Position numbers and translations under genes: made by a program | Origin: Kutzneria kofuensis | GTDB taxonomy: Bacteria; Actinomycetota; Actinomycetes; Mycobacteriales; Pseudonocardiaceae | Direction: 5' to 3' | Assembly (NCBI RefSeq): GCF_014203355.1 | Contig: NZ_JACHIR010000001.1 | Span: 62,001 to 126,000 of the forward strand | DNA length: 64,000 nt | Part shown: piece after piece, positions 51,223-59,941 of the stretch | Layout of the letters: the number at the start of each line of letters is the position of its first letter | Position numbering within the stretch: the stretch's first letter is position 1 | The notes under the pieces: model-generated | What the model saw: only the letters and a program-made list of their open reading frames with translations | Databases searched by the model: none | What the model was told of the DNA's origin: nothing

Positions 51223-52034
51223 CCATCACGTTCGCCTGCGGTTCCGGCCGGATCCTGCAGGCTTCGGTGCGCGGCCGGGACGCCTTCTGGGTCGCGACCC
51301 AGCCCGCCGGTTGGAACCTGGGCGGGGACCGGCTCTGGCTCGGGCCCGAGCGGGACTGGTTCTGGGCCGGCGCCGCCCGTGACGACCTCACCAAGCACCT
51401 CGTGCCCGCCGAGATCGACCCCGGCAACTGGGATGTCGTGCACGAGCGTCCCGACGGCGTCGACCTCGTGCTCACCGCCACCCTTCGGGACCGCAACACC
51501 GGCGCTCCCACCAGCGTCATCGTCGAACGGCACATCACCGTGCGGGCCGACACCCGCTACGTCGCCGAGTACGAGACCGAGACCGTCCTCCACGTCCAAA
51601 GTGGACAGGCCGTCGACGCCTGGAGCATCGTCCAGGTCCCCCTCGGCGGTCGCCTGGAGATCGGCGTCACCGGCGAGTTCTCCTTCCGTGACCACCTGTC
51701 CTCGCCCGTCGATCCGTCCCGCTTCGCCGTCGCCGACAGCGTCGCCACCATCGACCTCGCCGGCCAGCACATGACCAAGTTCGGCGTCACCTCGTCGGTA
51801 GCAACGGGTTTGCTGCGCTACACCCGGCCCGGCCTGGTCATCGAGCGGCACATCGACGTCCACCCCGGCGGCGACTATCGCGACGGCCCCTACCAGCAGA
51901 CCGGCGACGTCATCCAGGTCTTCGAGGACGACGGCCATTACGGCGGCTACGCCGAGCTCGAGCACCACAGCATCGCCGCCCAGCCCGGTCAGACCGTCCT
52001 CGACCGCTGCCGCACCGTCATCCGCGCGACCTGA
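51219..52034 (+). CDS. Mutarotase-like beta-sandwich protein (DUF4380/DUF6786-like)
   Basis: A 271-residue cytoplasmic protein of mostly beta strands; GGDRLWLGPERDWFW and the late GHYGGYAELEHH resemble DUF4380/DUF6786 proteins, which share the galactose-mutarotase fold. I saw no complete aldose-epimerase catalytic His/Glu signature. It is the last gene of the importer operon, starting at GTG 51219 in a GTGA overlap with GH36. A role in interconverting galactose anomers is possible but unproven. Confidence 0.6.
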   Translation: MTITFACGSGRILQASVRGRDAFWVATQPAGWNLGGDRLWLGPERDWFWAGAARDDLTKHLVPAEIDPGNWDVVHERPDGVDLVLTATLRDRNTGAPTSVIVERHITVRADTRYVAEYETETVLHVQSGQAVDAWSIVQVPLGGRLEIGVTGEFSFRDHLSSPVDPSRFAVADSVATIDLAGQHMTKFGVTSSVATGLLRYTRPGLVIERHIDVHPGGDYRDGPYQQTGDVIQVFEDDGHYGGYAELEHHSIAAQPGQTVLDRCRTVIRAT

Positions 52035-52073
52035 GACACGCCAGCACGCGCTCGTCGACGATGTCCGCAGCGC

Positions 52074-52271
52074 TCAGTCGCCCCCTCCCATGGGCAGTAC
52101 CCGCACGGCCCACCGGTCGGCCAGCGACATCGACTCGAACTCGAAAACTCCTCGCTTCCGTTGCCACTCCCGCAACGCCGCCACCAGCTCCACCACCGGG
52201 GACAGCACCTCCGCGTACAGCTGCCGCCCGTACTCGACGACCGCCAGGTCCGCCTCGACGTGGACGAGCAC
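52074..52271 (-). CDS. Small protein possibly truncated by the IS701 insertion
   Basis: From GTG 52271 there are 65 residues (VLVHVEADLAVVEYG onwards) ending LPMGGGD. The frame is open upstream to the insertion-sequence end with plausible protein sequence (GADRINWGTRSRDKAE), so the native N-terminus probably lay further up and may have been cut off by the element. Joining the flanks across the element keeps the frame open for about 20 further codons but gives no clear start. Function is not recognised. Confidence 0.4.
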   Translation of the reverse strand: MLVHVEADLAVVEYGRQLYAEVLSPVVELVAALREWQRKRGVFEFESMSLADRWAVRVLPMGGGD

Positions 52272-52327
52272 CTCGGCCTTGTCGCGGGACCGTGTCCCCC
52301 AGTTGATTCGATCCGCCCCGAACCTAG

Positions 52328-53734
52328 TAGGACTTTGTTACTTCGGGATGGAGTGTGAGATGATCTTGGAGTGATGCCCGCCGAGTTGGACGCTGTGCGT
52401 GACCGCCTGGAGGAGTTCGCCGGTGAGGTGTTCGCGCCGTTCTCGCGGCGGGAGCAGCGACTCAACGGCGGGCTGTACCTGCGAGGGCTGATGCTGGACG
52501 GGCGACGCAAGTCCATGCAGCCCATGGCCGAACGCCTCGGCGTGGACCATCAACGGCTGCAGCAGTTCATCACCTCCTCCACCTGGGACCACATCGCCGT
52601 GCGCCGTCGCCTGGCCGACCGGGCCATCACCACGGTGGCCCCGGACGCCTGGGTGCTGGATGACACCGGCCACGTCAAGGACGGCGACGCCTCACCGTGC
52701 GTGTCCCGCCAATACACCGGCACCGCCGGCAAGATCACCAACTGCCAGATCGCGGTCAGCGTGCACGCCGTCACCGACACCTGCTCGGCCCCGCTGGACT
52801 GGCGCCTGTTCCTGCCCGAGAGCTGGGACGACCAGAAGACCGACGATCCGGGCCAGGCCGCCCAGATCGCCGCCCGCCGCCGTCGGTGCGGCATCGGCGA
52901 GGACCAGCGGCACATCCCGAAGTGGCAACAGGCCTTGGAGATGCTCGACGAACTCGCCGAGTGGGGCCACACCCCGCCACTGCTGTGCGCTGACGCCGGC
53001 TACGGCGACAACACCACCTTCCGACTCGAACTGGACTACCGGGGCATCGGCTACGTGGTGGCGGTCAAGGGCAGCACCTCGGCCTACCCCGGCGACGCGA
53101 TGCCGGTCACCGCGCCCTACTCCGGACGGGGACGCCCACCGCGGCCCGGTTACCCCGACCAGGCCAGCACCGTGGCGGAGCTGGTCCAGGCGGCCGGGCG
53201 CGGCCGGCTGCGCCAGGTCACCTGGCGCCACGGCAGCAAGAAGACGCCGGGCAACCCGACCGCGCGTATGCGGTCGAGGTTTATCGCGCTGCGGGTCCGG
53301 CCGGCCAACCGGGACATCCCTCGGGCCGAGGATGGCAGCCTGCCGCAGTGTTGGTTGCTGGCCGAATGGCCGGTCGGCGAGTCCGAGCCGACCGACTATT
53401 GGCTGTCCACCCTGCCCGAGCGCACGCCGGTCAAGACCTTGGCGCGGTTGGCCAAGATCCGGTGGCGCATCGAGCATGACTACCGCGAACTCAAAACCGG
53501 GCTCGGCCTGACCCACTTCGAGGGCCGGTCCTGGATCGGGTGGCACCGTCACGTCACCCTGGTCTCGACCGCACACCTGTTCCTGACCGAGTTGCGTCTG
53601 AGCGACCCAAAAGCTGTTGGGGCGGCTTGACTTTCTACAAGATCCTGCACGTCCTCCAGGTGTTGCTCGCGACCTGGACAGGTCGATGCCCCACATGTCA
53701 TCAGCGGCCACCATGACGACCTAACAAAGTCCTA
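52328..53734 (+). mobile_element. IS701-family insertion sequence
   Basis: This 1407-bp element has perfect 13-bp terminal inverted repeats, TAGGACTTTGTTA at 52328-52340 and its complement at 53722-53734. It is flanked by direct CTAG copies (52324-52327 and 53735-53738), a four-base target duplication. It carries one transposase gene. It lies between the galactose operon and YnfA. Confidence 0.93.
52371..53630 (+). CDS. IS701-family transposase, C-terminal frameshift
   Basis: A 419-residue DDE transposase. VLDDTGHVKDG has the first catalytic Asp, LLCADAGYGDN the second, and RWRIEHDYRELKTGLGLTHFEG the Glu helix. The frame stops at 53630 after DPKAVGAA. A neighbouring frame continues from 53624 with GLTFYKILHVLQVLLATWTG to a stop at 53716, which looks like the usual C-terminal tail; one missing G near 53620-53626 would explain this. 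The catalytic core is complete, so activity may remain. The start is GTG 52371 or ATG 52374. Confidence 0.92.
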   Translation: MMPAELDAVRDRLEEFAGEVFAPFSRREQRLNGGLYLRGLMLDGRRKSMQPMAERLGVDHQRLQQFITSSTWDHIAVRRRLADRAITTVAPDAWVLDDTGHVKDGDASPCVSRQYTGTAGKITNCQIAVSVHAVTDTCSAPLDWRLFLPESWDDQKTDDPGQAAQIAARRRRCGIGEDQRHIPKWQQALEMLDELAEWGHTPPLLCADAGYGDNTTFRLELDYRGIGYVVAVKGSTSAYPGDAMPVTAPYSGRGRPPRPGYPDQASTVAELVQAAGRGRLRQVTWRHGSKKTPGNPTARMRSRFIALRVRPANRDIPRAEDGSLPQCWLLAEWPVGESEPTDYWLSTLPERTPVKTLARLAKIRWRIEHDYRELKTGLGLTHFEGRSWIGWHRHVTLVSTAHLFLTELRLSDPKAVGAA

Positions 53735-53807
53735 CTAGGTGGCTGCTTCGCGCTGCCCGCCTGCGCGGGCTTGCTTTCGGGCGCCGAGGTGATGCGAGGA
53801 TGACCGC

Positions 53808-54137
53808 ATGGTGCTCCGGTCGATCGTGTTGTTCGTGCTGGCCGCGCTCGCCGAGATCGGCGGCTGCTGGCTGGTGTGGCAGGGCATCCGCGAGCACCGC
53901 GGCTGGCTGTTCATCGGCGCCGGCGTGATCGCCCTCGGCCTCTACGGCTTCGTCGCCACCCTCCAGCCCGACGCCCACTTCGGCCGCATCCTCGCCGCCT
54001 ACGGCGGCGTGTTCGTCGCCGGCTCCCTCGCCTGGGCCATGGTCGCCGACGGCTACCGCCCCGACCGCTTCGACGTCATCGGGGCCCTGATCTGCCTGGC
54101 CGGCGTAGCCGTCATCATGTACGCCCCGCGCGGCTGA
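53808..54137 (+). CDS. ynfA: YnfA/UPF0060 small membrane protein
   Basis: A 109-residue protein with four membrane segments, matching UPF0060: [37 protein letters not shown] and [20 protein letters not shown] are the family landmarks. Members resemble small multidrug transporters, and a role in export has been proposed. The start is ATG 53808. It sits directly after the insertion sequence, 70 bp from its right end. Confidence 0.93.
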   Translation: MVLRSIVLFVLAALAEIGGCWLVWQGIREHRGWLFIGAGVIALGLYGFVATLQPDAHFGRILAAYGGVFVAGSLAWAMVADGYRPDRFDVIGALICLAGVAVIMYAPRG

Positions 54138-54240
54138 GAGAAGAAACAGAGCAGACAAGCAAGCCGCTACCTCCCCCGACCCCAGGGGATCGGAGCCCGA
54201 CAAGGGCGATGGCGAGGCGCGGTGATGAAACCGTTTCACG

Positions 54241-54294
54241 CATTCGGTGTGACACTGAGCGGGACTCGCGGGGGTCCGAAGGCCCCCGCGAGTC
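54241..54294. terminator. Hairpin between YnfA and the subtilase, carrying the dispersed repeat
   Basis: GACTCGCGGGGG (54263-54274) and CCCCCGCGAGTC (54283-54294) pair perfectly around eight bases, a likely two-way terminator for the convergent genes. The segment 54241-54276 matches 10821-10856 at about 30 of 36 bases. Confidence 0.75.
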
Positions 54295-54301
54295 GACTAC
54301 G

Positions 54302-57103
54302 TCAGGATACGAAACCGTTGATGTGCAAGGACACCGCGCGGATGTTGCCGGTGTCGACGGGGCCGCCGTCGACGACCTTGAACGTCCAGGTGCCGTCGAC
54401 CGGGTCGGCCAGCAGGGAACCGAGGGCGGTCTGGGGCTTCCAGGTGCCGGTGAAGGGAGCGTTGGCGGAGCTGACGGTGGAGAAGGCGGTCGCCGCCGAG
54501 TCGTCGAACACGACCTGGCAGAGGTTGTGCCCGGCGCCGCCGCGGCGCTGGAACAGGACGGCGGTGGCGCCGGACGGGGAGGTGAGCGTCCCGGTCAGGT
54601 CACCGGCGTAGGTGTGGTCCAGGCCGACAGTGGTGGAACCGGCGGTGGTGCTGCAAGCGGTGCCGTCGATGGAGAAGGTCAGCTTGGAAGCCCGACCGAC
54701 ACCGCTGACGGGGATGGAGACGCTGGCGCCGACGGTGCTGTTGTCGGGGATGGCGACGGCGTCACCGGCGAAGGCGAAGGTCTGCGCCACCGGAGAAGGC
54801 TGCCCGACGGGGATCTGGAAGGTCTGGGTGGTCGGCGAGTGGGCGCCGGCGAAGGTGACCTTGGCATTCAGAACCACGGGCACGCCGAGCTGCTGCGTGG
54901 CGGGCACGGTCAGGGTGAACGAGTTGATCACGGTCTGGCCGGCCTCGATGGTGCCGTACCGCTTGGACCGAGGCGCGATGGTGACGCCAGGGGTGGGCGA
55001 GTCGACGACCACGCTGGTGGACGCCGCGGTGCCGTCGCCGCCGTTGTAGACGGGCAGCGTGACGGTGGCGGTGTCACCGGGCTTCACGTAAGGGGAACCG
55101 TTGGGGCCCTTGACGGTGGGCGCCTGCGCGGCGGCGAGCGGCTGCGGGCTGGCGCCGGTGTAGGCGAGCACCTTGTCGGCCAGGATCACGCCGGCACCGG
55201 TGCGGTTGTCGACGCCGGGTGCGGCGATGTCGACGGCGGTGGCGGTCAGGGCCTGCCGAACGTCGGCGGGCGACATGCCGGGGTTGCCGGACAGGACGAG
55301 ACCGGCGATGGCGGCGGCGTGCGGCGCCGCGGCGGAGGTGCCGAAGAACGGCGAGAAGCCGGCGACCGAAGTGGCGACGCCGTCGGCGGCGGTGATGTCG
55401 GGCTTCTGCCGGACCTCGGCGCCGGGGGTGCCGTCGGCCTTGAAGAAGATCTTGCGCGGACCGTCGGAGCTGAACCGCTCGATCTTCGAGGTGGGGCCGA
55501 ACGTGCCGGGGAACGGACCGGCCGGGTTGGCCGGGTCGTTGGGCTCCAGGGGCCGGCCGAACGCGGCGGCGGCCGGCGCGGCGGCGACGCTGTAGGCGTC
55601 CTTGGCCGCGGAGTGGCCGCTGGTCTGGCCCGGCGTCACGTACGCCTTGAGGGAGCCGGAGTCGACGAACCGGCCACGCAGGGCGGACAGCGACAGGTAC
55701 TTGTTGTCCCCCTTGAACTTCACGATCGCGAGGCGCTGGCCGCCGGCGGTGGTGTTCACCCGCTCGTACGGGTCCTGGGTGCCGGTCTGCAGGTTCTGGC
55801 TGAACGACACGACGTTGCCGGCCGAGTCGATCAGGTACAGGTCGTAGTCGTCGGTGGCCGCCTGCAGCGGGTCGTTCCACCACAGCGTGATGGGCACGCC
55901 GCTGGACGCGGCCGACAGCGGCTCGAGGATCTGGGTGCCGCCGGTCGAACCGGCGAAGTTGTGGGCGCCGCCGGCGAACTTGCCGATCACCTGGCCGGAG
56001 TCGACGTAGTCGCCCTCCCAGTGGCCCGAGGTGCCGTCGACGACGTTGCCCTCGTTGCCGGCGGAGGAGAAGTACAGCGCGCCGTCCGCGGTGACGGCGT
56101 TGACGGCCTGGGCGATCGGGCCGTCCTGGAAGGCGGCCTCGTTGAAGTAGAAGACGTCGTCGACGATGACGTCGCAGTGCGCCTGGCTGCGCAGCGCGCG
56201 GATGTTGTCCGCGAAGCTGGCGTCGCCGTTGAACGCGGTGGCGAAGCCCAGCGCCGCGCCGGGCGCGACGTCGTGCATGATCTCCAGCATCGCGGTGCCC
56301 TCGTCACCGCTGCCTTCCTGGCCGGGCAGCACGTCGACCGGCGGTAGCTCGCCGGAGGCCACCGAGGCCGCCAGCGACGACACGCCGTCCGACAGCGCAC
56401 ACAGCTTGGTGCCGACGCCGGAGATCCCGTTCTGCTGCCGGGCGGTGTCCGCGGCGTGCGCCCGGTCGCCCTGGCTGGTCACGGCGGCGGCCACGGTGGC
56501 CCGCATCGTCGCGGCCTTGGTGGCCTGCTCGACCCGCGCGTCCCGGGTCTGCTTCGAGACGGGGTCGGGCTGGCTGGAGATGCGCCCGGGCGCCCCGGAT
56601 CCGAACGACTCGGCGGACGTCATCGCGTCGCTGCCGGGCTCGATCTGCTTGATGTCGTCGCGGGTGGCCAGCGTCGACAGCGCGGACAGCGGCACGTCGG
56701 CACGGACGGTGGCCTCGCGCTGCGAGACGTCGCGGACCTGGCCGCCGGCCTTGCGCACGGCGTCGACCAGGGCGTCGGTGGTCTTGGTGGCGCGGATGTC
56801 GACGAGGACGGTGTTGCCGTTGACCTTCACGCCGGACTGCGCCTGCGGCAGCACGGCGCGCGCGGAGCGGTCGGTGCGCAGCTTGTTCTCGACGAGCAGA
56901 CGGCTGTCGACCTTGCGGTCGGACGTCGACTCGGACTGCTTGAGCTGTTGGAGTGCGGCGATCTGCGCCGCGGTGTTGGCGGCCATGAGGCCGGGATTGG
57001 GGTGCGGGGCGGCGGTCGCCGGCGAGGCGAGGCCGAGCACCGCGGTGAGGCACGCGGCCCCGGCGGCTAACAATGTTGTCCGGGGTCGAACGGATCTGCG
57101 CAA
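54302..57103 (-). CDS. Secreted S8-type serine peptidase with P-domain, His-to-Glu site
   Basis: A 933-residue exported protease. A signal peptide (to about ATAAPH) and a propeptide precede the catalytic domain. CALSDGV holds the Asp (about 239) and FFGTSAAAPHAA the Ser (about 590); SSAGNEG gives the oxyanion Asn. Where subtilisins have GHGT, this protein reads SGDEGTAMLEIMHDVAP, so the His position is occupied by Asp-Glu (Glu about 268), recalling the Ser-Glu-Asp triad of sedolisins. The C-terminus (about 820-930) is a proprotein-convertase P-domain. The TTG at 57103 follows GGGAGG; a GTG at 57136 is possible. Confidence 0.85.
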   Translation of the reverse strand: MRRSVRPRTTLLAAGAACLTAVLGLASPATAAPHPNPGLMAANTAAQIAALQQLKQSESTSDRKVDSRLLVENKLRTDRSARAVLPQAQSGVKVNGNTVLVDIRATKTTDALVDAVRKAGGQVRDVSQREATVRADVPLSALSTLATRDDIKQIEPGSDAMTSAESFGSGAPGRISSQPDPVSKQTRDARVEQATKAATMRATVAAAVTSQGDRAHAADTARQQNGISGVGTKLCALSDGVSSLAASVASGELPPVDVLPGQEGSGDEGTAMLEIMHDVAPGAALGFATAFNGDASFADNIRALRSQAHCDVIVDDVFYFNEAAFQDGPIAQAVNAVTADGALYFSSAGNEGNVVDGTSGHWEGDYVDSGQVIGKFAGGAHNFAGSTGGTQILEPLSAASSGVPITLWWNDPLQAATDDYDLYLIDSAGNVVSFSQNLQTGTQDPYERVNTTAGGQRLAIVKFKGDNKYLSLSALRGRFVDSGSLKAYVTPGQTSGHSAAKDAYSVAAAPAAAAFGRPLEPNDPANPAGPFPGTFGPTSKIERFSSDGPRKIFFKADGTPGAEVRQKPDITAADGVATSVAGFSPFFGTSAAAPHAAAIAGLVLSGNPGMSPADVRQALTATAVDIAAPGVDNRTGAGVILADKVLAYTGASPQPLAAAQAPTVKGPNGSPYVKPGDTATVTLPVYNGGDGTAASTSVVVDSPTPGVTIAPRSKRYGTIEAGQTVINSFTLTVPATQQLGVPVVLNAKVTFAGAHSPTTQTFQIPVGQPSPVAQTFAFAGDAVAIPDNSTVGASVSIPVSGVGRASKLTFSIDGTACSTTAGSTTVGLDHTYAGDLTGTLTSPSGATAVLFQRRGGAGHNLCQVVFDDSAATAFSTVSSANAPFTGTWKPQTALGSLLADPVDGTWTFKVVDGGPVDTGNIRAVSLHINGFVS

Positions 57104-57243
57104 CTGGCCCTCCCAGGGGTGCGGCGCGGGCGTCACGGCCGGTGATCACCAGCCGTGAGCCAAACGTAAAGTTTCCGCACGATCACCCACAGCAGCCTTG
57201 CGGGTGTCGCCCAAGTGGGCCAATCGTCACGTTTTGTCGATAA

Positions 57244-58791
57244 TTACAAAACAAAGGCATCTGTCCACAGCTGTCCGGTTCGCCCGGACAGCGCATCCAG
57301 CATCGAGGCGGCCTGACCGTCCGTCAGCGACGCCACGAAGTCCACCACCGCCCGTCCCCGCGCCAGCGCACGCACGGCGTCCGGACCAGTACGAACGTCG
57401 CCGGCCGGCCCGGCCAGCAGCTCGGGGGCCGTCCGGGCGAGTGACCGGTACTCCGTGTCGGCCAGCTCGACGAGATCGTGCAGCCGCCGCGGCAACCGGT
57501 CCGCCTCGTGCCGATCGGACAGCCATTGGTCGAGCGCCTCCACGAGGTTCGTCAGCAGCCGGGCCTGGCCGCGCTGATGCAGCGCCAGGTCCGGGCGCAG
57601 CAACACGAACCGCCGGTGCACGAACTTCAGCACGGCCACCTCGTGCCACTGCGCGGGCGCCAACAGAACGTGACCGGACCTCGGCGTCGGGTCCAGCAGC
57701 ACGTCGACGCCGTCCACCAGCCGGGTCGTCCACCGCCCGGAGAAGCCGGCGACCCGCTGCTCCGCCTCGGCGGAGCCGTCAAACGGCACCGCGAGCAGGC
57801 CGTCCACCAGCTCCGTCCGCACGCGACGGACCGCCGCCGCGAACGCGTCGTCGTCGACGGCCCAGGAGTCCTTCTCGTGCAGCCGCCGCCGCATCGCCTC
57901 CAGCGACCGGCCCGGCAGCCGTGACTGCCCGGCAAGCTCCGCTTTGGACAGTGCCGCCAGGTCCAGCGCGTCGGTGAGCCATGTCGTCAGTTCCGCCGCG
58001 ACGGTCGCGTGCTGCAACACCCCGACCCGGTGGAAGTCCTCGACGTCGTGGATGGCGTACGCGATGTCGTCGGCAGTGTCCATGACGGACGCTTCCACCG
58101 TCTGCTGCCAGTCCTCGATACGCCCGTGGAACGGCGCCCGCGACTGCTCGAAGTCGTCGAGTTCCGTGACGTACGCGGAGAACTTCGCCGAACCGCTGCC
58201 GGCGGCCTCCGGTGGTTCGGACGCACCGCGCGGCGGGATCCGGAGCGTGCGGGGATGCGGGCTGGGGTGGGAAAGCCGGGTCCACGGGTACTTCAGCAGC
58301 GCGGCGCGCACCGCGACCGTCAGATCGAGGCCGACCGCCGCCGGCCCGCGCACGTCGGTCGTGGTCACGATGCGGAACGACTGCGCGTTGCCCTCGAAGC
58401 CGTCGGCCAGCCCGAACCGGTTGCGCGCGATGCGGTCCAGCACCTCCTCGCCGAGGTGCCCGAACGGCGGGTGGCCGAGGTCGTGCGCGAGGCTGGCCGC
58501 CTCCACCACGTCCGGGTCGCAGCCGCCGAGCTTGTCCAGCACACCCGCGGTGTCGCTGCTGGCGGTCAGCCGCTCCGCGATCGCCCGCGCCACCTGCGCC
58601 ACCTTCAGGCTGTGCGTGAGCCGGTTGTGCAGCAGCAGGCCGGAGCCGGTCGGGCTGACCACCTGGGTCACGCCGCCCAGCCGGGCGAAGAACGGCGAGC
58701 TGGCCACCCGGTCCCGGTCGGCCCGGAACGGGCTGGCGGCGAGATCGGCGGTGTGGTCGGTGGATCGGCGATGCGCCCGCAGGTCGTGCAT
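57244..58791 (-). CDS. dgt: dGTPase-family deoxynucleotide triphosphohydrolase
   Basis: A 515-residue HD-superfamily enzyme. NRLTHSLKVAQVAR gives the first metal His, HDLGHPPFGHLGEE the HD pair and following His, and DTADDIAYAIHD the last Asp. It cleaves dNTPs to nucleoside and triphosphate, helping to balance the nucleotide pool. The start is ATG 58791, 23 bp from the divergent lycopene-cyclase-like gene. In many actinomycetes dgt lies beside dnaG; that is not seen here. Confidence 0.92.
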   Translation of the reverse strand: MHDLRAHRRSTDHTADLAASPFRADRDRVASSPFFARLGGVTQVVSPTGSGLLLHNRLTHSLKVAQVARAIAERLTASSDTAGVLDKLGGCDPDVVEAASLAHDLGHPPFGHLGEEVLDRIARNRFGLADGFEGNAQSFRIVTTTDVRGPAAVGLDLTVAVRAALLKYPWTRLSHPSPHPRTLRIPPRGASEPPEAAGSGSAKFSAYVTELDDFEQSRAPFHGRIEDWQQTVEASVMDTADDIAYAIHDVEDFHRVGVLQHATVAAELTTWLTDALDLAALSKAELAGQSRLPGRSLEAMRRRLHEKDSWAVDDDAFAAAVRRVRTELVDGLLAVPFDGSAEAEQRVAGFSGRWTTRLVDGVDVLLDPTPRSGHVLLAPAQWHEVAVLKFVHRRFVLLRPDLALHQRGQARLLTNLVEALDQWLSDRHEADRLPRRLHDLVELADTEYRSLARTAPELLAGPAGDVRTGPDAVRALARGRAVVDFVASLTDGQAASMLDALSGRTGQLWTDAFVL

Positions 58792-58814
58792 GCCGGTGAC
58801 GTTAGCCTGGTCGC

Positions 58815-59888
58815 GTGGTCGACGTCCTGGTGGTCGGGGCCGGCCCGGCCGGGTCCGCCCTCGCGGCCGCCTGCACGGACCTCGGCCTGCGCACGATGCT
58901 CGTGGATCGGGCGCCGCACCGGCCTTGGCGCGCCACCTACGGTTCCTGGGCGCACGAACTGCCGCCGTTGCCCGCCGACGCGATCGCCGCCCGCGCGCCG
59001 ACCGTCCGTGCCCACGCGCTCACCGAGCACCAGCTCGACGGCGAATACGTGGTGCTGCACAACGAGAATCTCCGCCGGCATCTGTCCCGTCCGGACATCG
59101 AGACGGTCACCGGCCGGGCCGAGTCGATCATGCCGACCGAGGTGCGGCTGGCCGACGGCCGCACGCTGCGCGCCGGGCTCGTGGTGGACGCCTCCGGCTC
59201 GCCGCGCGGACGGTACGCCGAGCAGACCGCCGTCGGCGTCGCACTGCCGGCGGACGTGCTCCCGCCCGGCGAGGCGATCTTCATGGACTGGCGGCTGGCC
59301 GGCGACCCGCCCACCTTCTGTTACGCGCTGCCGCTGGACGGCGAGCGGGTGCTGGTCGAGGAGACGTCGCTCGCGCATCTGCCCGGGCTTCCGTTCGCGC
59401 TGCTGCGCGAGCGACTGCACCAGCGGCTGGCCGTGCACGGTTGGCCCTTGGACCACCCGGAGCACGAGCTGGTGCGCTTCCCGTTGAACCCGCCGCTGCC
59501 GCGCGGACCGCTCGTGACGTTCGGGGCGCGGGGCGGCCTGGTGCACCCGGCTTCGGGCTACAGCGTGGCCACCGCGCTGACTCTCGCGCCGATCGTCGCT
59601 CGGGCCATCGCCGAGACACCGACCAGGACCCGTGGGACGATCTGGTCGTTGGAGGCCAGAATGACGCACGCATTGCGGCGGCGGGGCCTGGCCGCATTGC
59701 TCCGTATGCCGCCGGCACGCGTTCCCGAGTTTTTCGAGCATTTCTTCCGGTTGACCGCCGAAAATCAACGTGTCTACCTCACGGAACGTGAGAACTTCAC
59801 CGGTACGGCGGCTGCGATGATGGCGTTGTTCCGGTCAGCGCCACCCCGGTTACGCAGCGCAATTGCATTTGCCGCAACGTCTCGATGA
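58815..59888 (+). CDS. Lycopene cyclase-like flavoprotein
   Basis: A 357-residue FAD/NAD-binding protein beginning VLVVGAGPAGSALAAAC, followed by the acidic VDRAP. WRATYGSW, VVDASG, IFMDWR, LVEETSLA and FPLNPPLPRG match lycopene beta-cyclases (CrtY/CrtL type), which close the end rings of lycopene. No other carotenoid gene lies nearby, so the substrate may come from a distant crt cluster. The start is GTG 58815, divergent from dgt. Confidence 0.82.
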   Translation: MVDVLVVGAGPAGSALAAACTDLGLRTMLVDRAPHRPWRATYGSWAHELPPLPADAIAARAPTVRAHALTEHQLDGEYVVLHNENLRRHLSRPDIETVTGRAESIMPTEVRLADGRTLRAGLVVDASGSPRGRYAEQTAVGVALPADVLPPGEAIFMDWRLAGDPPTFCYALPLDGERVLVEETSLAHLPGLPFALLRERLHQRLAVHGWPLDHPEHELVRFPLNPPLPRGPLVTFGARGGLVHPASGYSVATALTLAPIVARAIAETPTRTRGTIWSLEARMTHALRRRGLAALLRMPPARVPEFFEHFFRLTAENQRVYLTERENFTGTAAAMMALFRSAPPRLRSAIAFAATSR

Positions 59889-59941
59889 ACACACAGTGAA
59901 GTCACTCGGCAATTTCACACCGGGCACGCCAGTATCGGACC

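Noticed and set aside
54227-54239. A TGAAAC-C-GTTTCA palindrome resembling a sugar-regulator operator.
   Set aside because: It lies between two convergent gene ends, where an operator is unlikely; it may be chance or part of the repeat.
53876-56347. An 823-codon plus-strand frame antisense to the subtilase.
   Set aside because: The glycine/valine/aspartate-rich translation is a codon-bias artefact; the subtilase on the other strand has clear motifs.
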